A DNA stretch of 64,000 bases. Source: an uncultured Bacilli bacterium (GTDB lineage: Bacteria; Bacillota_I; Bacilli_A; RF39; UBA660). Below are positions 24,876 to 32,822 of this stretch, one piece after another; the first letter of the stretch is position 1, and every line of letters starts with the position of its first letter. A model generated the notes under the pieces. The model saw nothing but the letters and a program-made list of their open reading frames with translations. It was not told the DNA's origin and searched no databases. Made by a program: the position numbers and the translations under genes. The stretch spans positions 16,769 to 80,768 of the forward strand of contig CAKONZ010000007.1 in NCBI GenBank assembly GCA_934098525.1, written 5' to 3'.

Positions 24876-25667
24876 ATGGGAAGTATTAAATTAGCTTTAT
24901 TAAATATAAAGAAAAACTTTAAAAATGAAAAAGAATTAAAAAGTTCCTTCATTATTTCAGTTGTAGGTATGGTAATAAATAATATATCATTTTTAATATT
25001 ATGGTATTATTTTGGTAAAACAATAGGAGAATTAAATGGATGGAAACCAATGGATATTTTTGGTTTATATGGTTTTGGTACTACTTCGTATGGAATTGTT
25101 ACATCATTATTCTCTGGAATGCTTGATATTCCAAACTATATAAGTAATGGTAATTTTGATAAGTATTTATTAACTCCAAAAAATATACTTTTAAAAGTAT
25201 CAACATCTAAAATTTCAACAAGTGCTTTTGGCGATTTGTTATTTGGAGTTGTTTGTTTTATTGTATTTGCTTTTTGGAGTAAGCTAACTTTAATTCAAAT
25301 GGTATTATCAATTTTATTAATAATACTTGCTTCTATAATTTTTTATTCATTTTCATTAATATGTATGAGTATATCATTTTACTTAATGGATGGTCATAAT
25401 GTTTCACAAGGTTTATATGGAATGTTTTTAAGTAACTCTTTATATCATGGTGGAGCATTTACAGGATTGTTAAGAGTAATATTTACATTTTTAATACCAT
25501 CATTATTGTTAGGGGCAATACCAGTTGAGATAGTAAAGAATTTATCGGTTTCTAATCTGATTATGATAATATTGTCAACTATATTTTGGTTTATATTATC
25601 AATTATGTTCTTTTATAAATCATTGAAAAAATATGAAAGCAACAATCTATTTGGATTCGGAAGTTAA
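24876..25667 (+). CDS. ABC-2 family permease subunit 2
   Basis: The 263-residue product has about six membrane segments and the same organisation as the previous gene (COG3694-like partner). ATG 24876 follows TGGAGGTTATT two bases after the upstream stop. Together the three genes form a complete ABC-2 exporter. The second 26-base repeat lies 80 bases downstream. Confidence 0.8.
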   Translation: MGSIKLALLNIKKNFKNEKELKSSFIISVVGMVINNISFLILWYYFGKTIGELNGWKPMDIFGLYGFGTTSYGIVTSLFSGMLDIPNYISNGNFDKYLLTPKNILLKVSTSKISTSAFGDLLFGVVCFIVFAFWSKLTLIQMVLSILLIILASIIFYSFSLICMSISFYLMDGHNVSQGLYGMFLSNSLYHGGAFTGLLRVIFTFLIPSLLLGAIPVEIVKNLSVSNLIMIILSTIFWFILSIMFFYKSLKKYESNNLFGFGS

Positions 25668-25748
25668 ATAAAGTAGCATGAAAATAATTGATATAAAACC
25701 ATAAAATTTCTAATTTGTGAGTAAAAGTTTGAAATAACCTAACCATTC

Positions 25749-25774
25749 GCACCAGACTAATTGATACTCGAACT
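25749..25774 (+). repeat. 26-base direct repeat, copy 2 (candidate island right end)
   Basis: Identical to 22634-22659. The sequence CCATTCGCACCA just upstream looks like a tRNA acceptor 3' end, and the repeat runs into a tRNA-type terminator. It contains the start of TCGAACTTTTAT (25768-25779), which also occurs at 11320-11331 beside tRNA-Leu. Confidence 0.85.
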
Positions 25775-25792
25775 TTTATGAGTTCGAGTTTT
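25766..25792 (+). terminator. tRNA-type terminator at the island right end
   Basis: ACTCGAACT (25766-25774) pairs perfectly with AGTTCGAGT (25781-25789), followed by T residues. It may be the original terminator of the tRNA gene, displaced by integration. Confidence 0.75.
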
Positions 25793-25978
25793 AATATACC
25801 ATAAAACGTGATAAAACATTTATAGAAGAAAAAGAAGAATATAATTTTAAACAAACAAACGTGATGAGAAAAGATTAAAAAATATATCAAAATTTTTTTA
25901 AGATAAATTAAAATATATGTTATAATTATAATAACTAAAATAGATGAAATTGATAGTAAAGATTTAGGAGTGATTATA

Positions 25979-27070
25979 TTGTTTTTAATAATTATGATTT
26001 TGGTTATTTTAATAGCTTTTGGTAGTTACAAATTATGTGTATATTTAAATAATGATAATAATGCTAAAAAGAAGAAAATAAATAATATTATATTAAAAGT
26101 ATGCTTAAGTGGAGTATTTGTGATATTAATATTGCTATTATATAATTTAATAGCGGGATATTTAAATGGAAATGAAGGATTTTTCCAAAAAACAATTCAA
26201 AAATTTTATTGGAGTATACCAATATTATTTATATTTTTATTATATATAATTATTTACAAAGTAAAATATAAAGGAAAAATAATTACTAATAAATTATTAT
26301 ATTTTACTATAGTTATTGTTGTTGCTTTATTATCTTTCTTTCCTTTGTATAAAAAAATCTTTAATAAAATTTATTTTGATTTCACTGATTATAAATATGA
26401 GATAGTTATTGAAGGTTTTGATTATAATAATTATTACATTCATGTTTATGACAAAAAAATAAATGTTATAAAAAAAGAAGAAACAATGTGTATTACCAAT
26501 TCTTGTGACCCAATATATAATGGAGAATATGAAATTGATTTTTCTGATGAATCAATGACAAAAATATATAATTACATAGATAATTTATTTAATAATAAGA
26601 ACATTACAAGTAAGAAAATTATATTTAATGATATCAAAGATGTTGGCGAATCAAATATAGTTAAATCTATTATATTAAATGACGAGACTTATATTAAAAA
26701 TAATTATTATAATTATAAAATAATAACAGATTCTCAATACAAAACTCTTCAAAATGATGGTGGTAGCAACATAAATGTTTACTATCAAATCAATTTGGAA
26801 AAAAATAAAATAATTAAATATGAAGATAAATATGTTGGTTTTACAGGATACGAATATAAAGGAAAAATAATCTATGAAAAAAATATCAATAATAGTATGA
26901 ATCTCAAAATAAAAACTATTATTGAAGATTTAATAACTAAAAATGATATAAATGATAAAAACAACTATACTCCTTATGTAATAGAATTTGATAATAATAA
27001 AAAAGAAATATATAACAGTGAATCAATAAAATCATTAGAAAATATTTTTAATACAATTGATAATCAATAA
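25979..27070 (+). CDS. membrane protein of unknown function, 363 aa
   Basis: Not recognised. TTG 25979 follows TTAGGAG with a suitable gap; GTG 25970 overlaps the ribosome-binding site. Four hydrophobic helices occupy the first ~130 residues, and the rest is a soluble Tyr/Asn/Lys-rich domain, probably outside the cell, with a CITNSC cysteine pair. It stands alone just beyond the island's right end; its T-rich codon use resembles the island more than the chromosome, so it may be part of an older insertion. Confidence 0.5.
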   Translation: MFLIIMILVILIAFGSYKLCVYLNNDNNAKKKKINNIILKVCLSGVFVILILLLYNLIAGYLNGNEGFFQKTIQKFYWSIPILFIFLLYIIIYKVKYKGKIITNKLLYFTIVIVVALLSFFPLYKKIFNKIYFDFTDYKYEIVIEGFDYNNYYIHVYDKKINVIKKEETMCITNSCDPIYNGEYEIDFSDESMTKIYNYIDNLFNNKNITSKKIIFNDIKDVGESNIVKSIILNDETYIKNNYYNYKIITDSQYKTLQNDGGSNINVYYQINLEKNKIIKYEDKYVGFTGYEYKGKIIYEKNINNSMNLKIKTIIEDLITKNDINDKNNYTPYVIEFDNNKKEIYNSESIKSLENIFNTIDNQ

Positions 27071-27085
27071 AATTTATAAAACAAA

Positions 27086-27168
27086 GGAACCCTTAATATT
27101 TTCACATTAAGGTTACCGATTAAATTAGTTCCATCTAAATCATTGTTGAATTAGATGGATTTCTTTTA
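27086..27168 (+). terminator. composite hairpin structure ending in a terminator
   Basis: CCTTAAT/ATTAAGG (27091-27097 with 27106-27112) sits inside a GGAAC/GTTCC pairing (27086-27090 with 27128-27132). The latter competes with CCATCTAA/TTAGATGG (27131-27138 with 27151-27158), followed by T-rich sequence. At minimum it terminates the upstream gene; the switch-like arrangement could mean a small regulatory RNA. The rest of the 236-base gap shows nothing else. Confidence 0.5.
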
Positions 27169-27306
27169 TAATAATACTATAAATAGTAAAGATAATAAAA
27201 GTGAAGTAATAACATATCTAATGTAAATTTATATAAAAATTTCATAATGTTTTTTAAAAATATGATAAACTAATTATAGAAATTAAATATCTGATACGGA
27301 GGGAAT

Positions 27307-27762
27307 ATGAAGTTTTATAAAACGCTAGAAAAATATAAAAACCAGGATATTGATATATATGTTGATATGGATGGTGTCTTAGCAGAATATGATATAGGTA
27401 ATTTTGATTATAATACCATAAGACCTTTACAAAGCAATATAAAAAGAATAAAAGATCTCATTAATAACAACATAAATATAAAAATACTTACAATTTGTAA
27501 AAATAATAAAATAATAGAAGAAAAGAAAGAATGGATTAAAAAACATATGTCATTTTTTGATTTAAATAATGTTATTTTTATATCAAAAGAAGAAGAGAAA
27601 TATAAAGATATACCATCAAAAATACTAAAAAACAACTATTTAAAAGAAAATATTAACAGTAATCATATTAATATATTAATAGATGATGACAATGAAATAA
27701 TAAAATATATAATAAAAAATAATAATATCATAGTTTTCCAAGTATCAAGTTGGATAGATTAA
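27307..27762 (+). CDS. HAD-superfamily 5'(3')-nucleotidase-like protein
   Basis: The 151-residue protein has the HAD nucleophile motif DMDGVLAEYD near residue 20 and a late acidic motif ILIDDDNEI, matching the deoxyribonucleotidase (NT5C) group. These remove phosphate from (deoxy)nucleoside monophosphates. ATG follows GGAGGGAAT. The next gene, a nucleotide-kinase-like protein, starts 20 bases later, suggesting a nucleotide-handling pair. Confidence 0.65.
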   Translation: MKFYKTLEKYKNQDIDIYVDMDGVLAEYDIGNFDYNTIRPLQSNIKRIKDLINNNINIKILTICKNNKIIEEKKEWIKKHMSFFDLNNVIFISKEEEKYKDIPSKILKNNYLKENINSNHINILIDDDNEIIKYIIKNNNIIVFQVSSWID

Positions 27763-27781
27763 TATAGGAGTAGTAATTATT

Positions 27782-28552
27782 ATGAAGAAGTACCAAAAAT
27801 ATTTTCAAAACAATGAACAATTATTAGCAAAACTAGAAGAAATACATGATAAAAAATATGCAACTAAAGAACTGATAGAATCAACAAATAACAATCCATT
27901 TATAGTAGAAATTTCTGGATTACCTAGAACAGGCAAAAGTAGTAGTGTCATAAAAATATATGATTTTTTTAAAAAAGCTGATATTAATATTGTAAAAACA
28001 AAAGAACCTGCTCAGATAATCAAAGATACTATGAAGAAAAGTGAAATTTCTAATATGACAGGTTTAGAGTTTAACAATAAAACACTAGAAATATCTCAAA
28101 AAGAATTAATTGCAAAGAAAAACTCTCATCCCAGTATTATCCTACAAGACAGAGGAATCATAGATAATTATTTTTGGTATCAAATGATGTATGAAGAAAA
28201 AAAGATAAATGAAACAACGTATAACAAAATATTACTAAATCTATATAAGGACTTATTAAATATTGATCAACTCTTTGTTTTAACAGCAGATAAAGAAATA
28301 ATAGTGTATAGAGATTATATAAATCAAATCTATTTAGAAAATAGAAAAAAGACAACAATAGAAAGAATAGAAAAACTAAAACAAGCATATGATAATTTAC
28401 TACCAACCATAGAAAGTCATATACCTGAAGGAAATCTTATTTATTTAGATACATCAAATATAAATGAAATACAAACATCAATTTTTATAGCAGATAAAAT
28501 GATGGATGGAATAAATGAAAAATACTACACAAGAAAAAGAACTAGAATATAA
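27782..28552 (+). CDS. P-loop nucleoside/nucleotide kinase-like protein
   Basis: The 256-residue protein has a Walker A PRTGKSS near residue 50, a thymidylate-kinase-like DRG motif (IILQDRGIIDNYFWYQ) and a basic LID-like stretch (NRKKTTIERIEKLK). It most resembles deoxynucleoside or dTMP kinases, though it is too divergent to name and carries about 40 extra N-terminal residues. ATG 27782 follows ATAGGAGTAGT. Function inferred from fold motifs and its nucleotidase neighbour. Confidence 0.55.
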   Translation: MKKYQKYFQNNEQLLAKLEEIHDKKYATKELIESTNNNPFIVEISGLPRTGKSSSVIKIYDFFKKADINIVKTKEPAQIIKDTMKKSEISNMTGLEFNNKTLEISQKELIAKKNSHPSIILQDRGIIDNYFWYQMMYEEKKINETTYNKILLNLYKDLLNIDQLFVLTADKEIIVYRDYINQIYLENRKKTTIERIEKLKQAYDNLLPTIESHIPEGNLIYLDTSNINEIQTSIFIADKMMDGINEKYYTRKRTRI

Positions 28553-28561
28553 AAAATAAAG

Positions 28562-28590
28562 CTCGAGTCGTTTAATAAACTCGAGTTTTT
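28562..28590 (+). terminator. terminator after the nucleotide-kinase gene
   Basis: CTCGAGT (28562-28568) pairs with ACTCGAG (28579-28585), followed by five T residues. Confidence 0.8.
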
Positions 28591-28643
28591 CTGTTTCCAA
28601 CATATAATTATTAACTAAAACATACCATTAAAAGGAGGATATT

Positions 28644-29249
28644 ATGTACAAATTAGAAAATTTACCATTTAACTATCAAGACTTAGAGCCTTTTATAGAT
28701 ACCCACACAATAGGATTACATTATAAAAAACATCAACAAAATTATTTAAACAACTTAAATAACTTATTAAATAAAAACAACTATGATTATAGATACAATT
28801 TAAATGAACTAATATATCATATAAATGAATTTGATATAAAAGATCAAGAAAATATTTTATTTAATCTAGGAGGAGTACTAAACCATAACCTATACTGGTT
28901 AAGTATAAATAAAAATAGTCCGGTAACAGGAAAACTAAAAAATAAAATCGAAACCCAATATAATAATTTTGAAAATTTTTGGAATAAATTCAAAGAAAAA
29001 GCTTTAGAACTAAAAGGATCAGGATACACATTTTTAGTAATAAAAAGCAATAATGAATTAGACATTATAAACCTAAAAAATCAAGATTTACCAATATTAT
29101 ATGGGTACATACCATTATTTACAATAGATCTTTGGGAACATGCTTATTATTTAAACTATCAAAATGATAAAGCAAAATATATAGATAATATTAAACTTAT
29201 AGCAAACTTTTCCTATGCCAATAATTTATACAATAATATAAGTAAATAA
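28644..29249 (+). CDS. sodA: superoxide dismutase, Fe/Mn family
   Basis: The 201-residue protein retains the four metal ligands: the first His in HTIGLHYKKHQQNY, the second in LNHNLYW, and Asp/His in TIDLWEHAYYL. It converts superoxide to oxygen and peroxide in the cytoplasm. Length is normal, but the sequence is divergent and Asn/Lys-rich. ATG follows AAAGGAGGATATT. It is a single gene bounded by a terminator upstream. Metal preference cannot be told from the sequence. Confidence 0.85.
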   Translation: MYKLENLPFNYQDLEPFIDTHTIGLHYKKHQQNYLNNLNNLLNKNNYDYRYNLNELIYHINEFDIKDQENILFNLGGVLNHNLYWLSINKNSPVTGKLKNKIETQYNNFENFWNKFKEKALELKGSGYTFLVIKSNNELDIINLKNQDLPILYGYIPLFTIDLWEHAYYLNYQNDKAKYIDNIKLIANFSYANNLYNNISK

Positions 29250-29316
29250 TTTTTTTATAATGGAAAAAATTACCATAGTAAAAAAATAAAACAGATGATA
29301 TAATATAAACAAAAAG

Positions 29317-29333
29317 TTAACCAAAGGTTAACA
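29317..29333 (+). promoter_or_regulatory. perfect inverted repeat, possible operator
   Basis: GTTAACC-AAA-GGTTAAC lies 100 bases upstream of the GT2 fusion gene, just after an AT-rich -10-like sequence (ATATAATATAAA). It may bind a regulator; on the minus strand it would also look like a terminator. Confidence 0.35.
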
Positions 29334-29434
29334 AAAAAATTAATCATTGTTTATTTATATTACAAAACAAGACAAAAAAAGACATACAAAAAAAATATAA
29401 TTTAATTGTAATATAAAGTTTTTGGGGAGGAAAT

Positions 29435-31360
29435 ATGATTATAGGAATAATAGGAAGTGGAAAACAAGAAAAGAAAGAATTTAAAGAGTATTTTAATACT
29501 AATTACAACTTTAAATACTTAAATGTGGATGAAATACTTGATAACTTAGTAAAAGAAAAATACTTAGAAAAAATTAAAAATAACAACTGGCATAATATTG
29601 ATTTGCTACTAGAAATAAGAAATAGAGTAGATGAAGAAATAGAAAAAAGAGTAAAAGAACTAAGTAACGATGAAACAATAGTAGTGGATTATTCATTATT
29701 AAAAGATTCATATTTTGCCAATAAATGTGACCTTTTAATAAAAGCTGAAAATACATCATTAGAAGAATACGATGAATTAAATAATATTAAAGAATATAAC
29801 TCAGATAATAATAAAATATATAATAGTGAAATAGACTATCATATAAAATTAGATATGAAAGAAAATTGGCAAGAAAAATTAAATGACTTTATAAACTATA
29901 ACTTATATAAAGATACTAAAATCTCAGTAATAGTGCCAATACATAATACATCTAAATATTTAACCAAATGTATAAATAGCATTACTAATCAAACATATAA
30001 AAATTTAGAAATCATACTAATAGATGATGGATCAACCGATAATTCATTAGAAATCTGTAAAATATTAGAAAAAACAGACGACAGAATAACAGTTATTCAT
30101 CAAGAAAATATTGGTCTATCAGAAACAAGAAATAAAGGAATGGATCTAGCAACAGGAGAATATATATGTTTTATAGATTCAGATGATTACATTGATAACA
30201 ATATGTTTGAAACTCTTTTAAAAGAAATAGAAAAAACCAATGCAGATGTTTGCGAAGGAAGTTTCTATATTCATATGAAAAATGGCAGATTAATAGATGC
30301 AAGTGTAGAACAAAAAGGTATTAAATATGTAGAAAATAAACTAGATTTAATTAATGCTTACTCAAATGCTACTATATTAATACCAGCATGGGATAAACTA
30401 TATAGATTATCTTCAATAAAAAATATAAAATTTGATAAAAATTGTTTTAAAGAAGATTCAGATTATATATATAAATTATGTATGGCTGAAAAAACATTTG
30501 CCTTAGTAGATAAACCATTTTATCATTATGTTAAAAGAAAATCTACATCAATAACAGGAAATAAAATATCAAAAAAATTATTTACATTACAGGACTGGGG
30601 AAAAGAAAAATATCAAGAAGTTTTATCTGAAGGTGAAGAATATCGTGACGCAGCAGAAAAAATCTTATATAATAGTTTAGTACATATAATAAGATATTTC
30701 ATGAGAGACTATAAAAACGGTATGTTAGAAAAAGATGAATTAAAGGAGGAAATTCAAAGTGTAGTAAACGATACCTTACAACTTTTATTAACAGCAAAAG
30801 ATGTAAAAAAATTCAGAAAACTAGATGAAGTATTAGACATGATAAATACTTTAATAGAAGCGCAAATAGTAGACAAAGAAAAAATGCCTGTTCTAGAACT
30901 TCCATGTATAGGAATACTATGGAATTCTCTAGATCAAAACATGATGAATGAAGCCTTAGACATGATAAAGGATAAAGCTACAATAACAGACGATATCTTA
31001 ATAGACTTAAAAGATGAGTACCGAGAATTCATTAATGAAATATATTTTCATAATCATGAATGTGAAGGTGTATCTTTCATGAAAGCTAGTACATTAATTG
31101 ATAAATTTGATAGTAATAATATCTTAATATTGAACATGATAATAAAAGTAAAAAACTATATATACTTTAATAATTTAAAAGGATATATGTTTGAAGAAGT
31201 AGCAGACTTAAAATCATTAATAAGAAAAACATTTAAAAATAAAATAAAAGAATATGCATATGACAATGTATTCCATTTAACAGTAGATATGGATGAATAT
31301 GAGTATACTGACCAAGTTTGTAGAAAATTAGTAAAAGGATATAATAATCATGAAAATTAA
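29435..31360 (+). CDS. GT2 glycosyltransferase fused to a degenerate CoaE-like P-loop domain
   Basis: A 641-residue protein in three parts. Residues 1-160 begin IIGIIGSGKQEKKEF, resembling dephospho-CoA kinase but with Gln in place of the Walker A Ser/Thr, so probably inactive. Residues about 162-400 form a GT-A family 2 glycosyltransferase with ISVIVPIHN, ILIDDGSTDNS, TRNKGMDLATGEYICFIDSDDY (DxD) and an ED-containing acceptor site. The C-terminal ~240 residues are helical and unrecognised. It overlaps an APH-like kinase gene, followed by a Nudix gene. Probably makes a cell-surface glycan; the acceptor is unknown. Confidence 0.7.
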   Translation: MIIGIIGSGKQEKKEFKEYFNTNYNFKYLNVDEILDNLVKEKYLEKIKNNNWHNIDLLLEIRNRVDEEIEKRVKELSNDETIVVDYSLLKDSYFANKCDLLIKAENTSLEEYDELNNIKEYNSDNNKIYNSEIDYHIKLDMKENWQEKLNDFINYNLYKDTKISVIVPIHNTSKYLTKCINSITNQTYKNLEIILIDDGSTDNSLEICKILEKTDDRITVIHQENIGLSETRNKGMDLATGEYICFIDSDDYIDNNMFETLLKEIEKTNADVCEGSFYIHMKNGRLIDASVEQKGIKYVENKLDLINAYSNATILIPAWDKLYRLSSIKNIKFDKNCFKEDSDYIYKLCMAEKTFALVDKPFYHYVKRKSTSITGNKISKKLFTLQDWGKEKYQEVLSEGEEYRDAAEKILYNSLVHIIRYFMRDYKNGMLEKDELKEEIQSVVNDTLQLLLTAKDVKKFRKLDEVLDMINTLIEAQIVDKEKMPVLELPCIGILWNSLDQNMMNEALDMIKDKATITDDILIDLKDEYREFINEIYFHNHECEGVSFMKASTLIDKFDSNNILILNMIIKVKNYIYFNNLKGYMFEEVADLKSLIRKTFKNKIKEYAYDNVFHLTVDMDEYEYTDQVCRKLVKGYNNHEN

Positions 31361-32327
31361 TCCAAACATAATAACAACCTACCAAAATGAAGAAGTAATT
31401 AAACAAATATATAAAAAAGAATTTAACAAATCCAGTGAAAAAATAAAAATCAAACCATTAAGTGGTGGTTTAAAAAACGAAGTATACTTAATAGAAGATA
31501 ATAATCAAAAAATAGTATTAAAAATAGAACCAGAAAACAACGATACATTAATTACAATAGATAAAAATATAATGTGGTGGGAAAAAGAAATGCTAAAATT
31601 AATGGAAAAATTAAATATTCCATCTCCCAAACTATTAGCGTTTGATGATTCCTGTAAAATATGTAATGCTCCATATATATTTATGTCTTATATAGAAGGA
31701 GAAAACTACCAAAAAATAAAAGAAACATTAACCAAAGAAGAACAAGAAAGAATAGAATACGAAATAGGACAAATAAGTCACAAAATATCATCAATCAAAT
31801 CAAACAATTTTTTCTTACCACATAGTCCTAACAAAAAATTCAATGATAACTACGAATTTATATCATATTTATTTCAAAAACTACTAAACGATGGTATAAA
31901 AAACAATATAGATTTATCAAAAGATACATATGATGAAATAACAAATATACTAGAAAGTAATAAAGAAAGTTTAAATGATATAGAAAATATCAGTCTAACC
32001 AATGCTGATATATGGGATGGAAATATCCTAATAAAAGACAAAAAAATATCTGGTATAGTAGATTTTTCAGATCTTTACTTTTGTGATGAATTAATGACTT
32101 TTTATTTTCATACAATAGATGGAAAAACAAATGAGCAATTCTTAAAAGGTTATAACAATAAAGAATTAAATAATAATGAAAAAATAAGAATTGAAATATA
32201 TAGAATGTATGTAATTTTAAAAATGATAATAGATTGCAAACTAAAAGAATATGGAAGATTTGCTTGGATGTATGATAATTTAGATAATAGAATAGAAAAA
32301 ATAAAGAAAAGAGAGGTAAAAATATGA
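31350..32327 (+). CDS. aminoglycoside-phosphotransferase/choline-kinase-like protein
   Basis: The 325-residue protein has the APH fold: GGLKNEVYLIE, a VLKIEP lysine, SYIEGEN hinge, catalytic loop TNADIWDGNIL and IVDFSD as the metal-binding Asp. In the catalytic loop the usual HGD is NAD, retaining the Asp. Such kinases phosphorylate choline, sugars or antibiotics. Following a glycosyltransferase and preceding a Nudix gene with 4-base overlap, a LicA-like role in surface glycan decoration is more likely than drug resistance. Confidence 0.65.
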   Translation: MKINPNIITTYQNEEVIKQIYKKEFNKSSEKIKIKPLSGGLKNEVYLIEDNNQKIVLKIEPENNDTLITIDKNIMWWEKEMLKLMEKLNIPSPKLLAFDDSCKICNAPYIFMSYIEGENYQKIKETLTKEEQERIEYEIGQISHKISSIKSNNFFLPHSPNKKFNDNYEFISYLFQKLLNDGIKNNIDLSKDTYDEITNILESNKESLNDIENISLTNADIWDGNILIKDKKISGIVDFSDLYFCDELMTFYFHTIDGKTNEQFLKGYNNKELNNNEKIRIEIYRMYVILKMIIDCKLKEYGRFAWMYDNLDNRIEKIKKREVKI

Positions 32328-32767
32328 AAGAATATAAACAATTAGGAGCTTACGGAATAATAATTGAAAATGAAAAAATATTATTAATAAAAAAATTTGG
32401 AGGTCCATATAACAATTTATTGGATTTACCTGGAGGAACTATAGAATTTTGTGAAAGACCAGAAGTAGCCTTAAAAAGAGAACTAAAAGAAGAAGTTGGA
32501 ATAGAAGTAACAGAATGCAATCTATTTGATGCTGATTCAGTTTCATTTGAATGGCAATATAAAGAAAATATGATAAAAGTTCATCACACAGGAATATTCT
32601 TTAAAGTCTTAAAATATAACAATGAAATAAAAAAAGAATTAAATATAGATGAAGTAAACGATGATTCATTAGGAGCAGATTTTTACCCAATAAACGAACT
32701 AAAAAAATCAGAACTTTCTAAAATAGCAATTCTAGAATTAGAAAAATTAGGATATAATTTAAAATAA
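32324..32767 (+). CDS. Nudix hydrolase
   Basis: The 147-residue protein has a complete Nudix box, GGTIEFCERPEVALKREL followed by KEEVGIE, fitting Gx5Ex7REUxEExGU. Nudix enzymes hydrolyse nucleoside diphosphates linked to another group. Its ATG overlaps the APH-like stop codon. The substrate is unknown; activation or sanitation of a sugar nucleotide for the upstream glycosyltransferase is possible. Confidence 0.85.
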   Translation: MKEYKQLGAYGIIIENEKILLIKKFGGPYNNLLDLPGGTIEFCERPEVALKRELKEEVGIEVTECNLFDADSVSFEWQYKENMIKVHHTGIFFKVLKYNNEIKKELNIDEVNDDSLGADFYPINELKKSELSKIAILELEKLGYNLK

Positions 32768-32773
32768 AATATC

Positions 32774-32803
32774 TTTACACCGTTCTTACATATATATTAT
32801 AAT
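32774..32803 (+). promoter_or_regulatory. promoter of the two-TM membrane protein gene
   Basis: TTTACA (32774-32779), 18-base spacer, TATAAT (32798-32803). The -10 box overlaps an in-frame ATG at 32802, which therefore cannot be the start codon. Confidence 0.6.
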
Positions 32804-32822
32804 GTTACTGGGTGATGATAAT

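Noticed and set aside
22634..25774. Insertion sequence or transposon bounded by the 26-base repeats
   Set aside because: The repeats are direct, not inverted, and no transposase or resolvase lies between them; an att-type origin fits better.
31350..32327. Aminoglycoside resistance gene
   Set aside because: Only the general APH fold is visible, and neighbours are a glycosyltransferase and a Nudix hydrolase.
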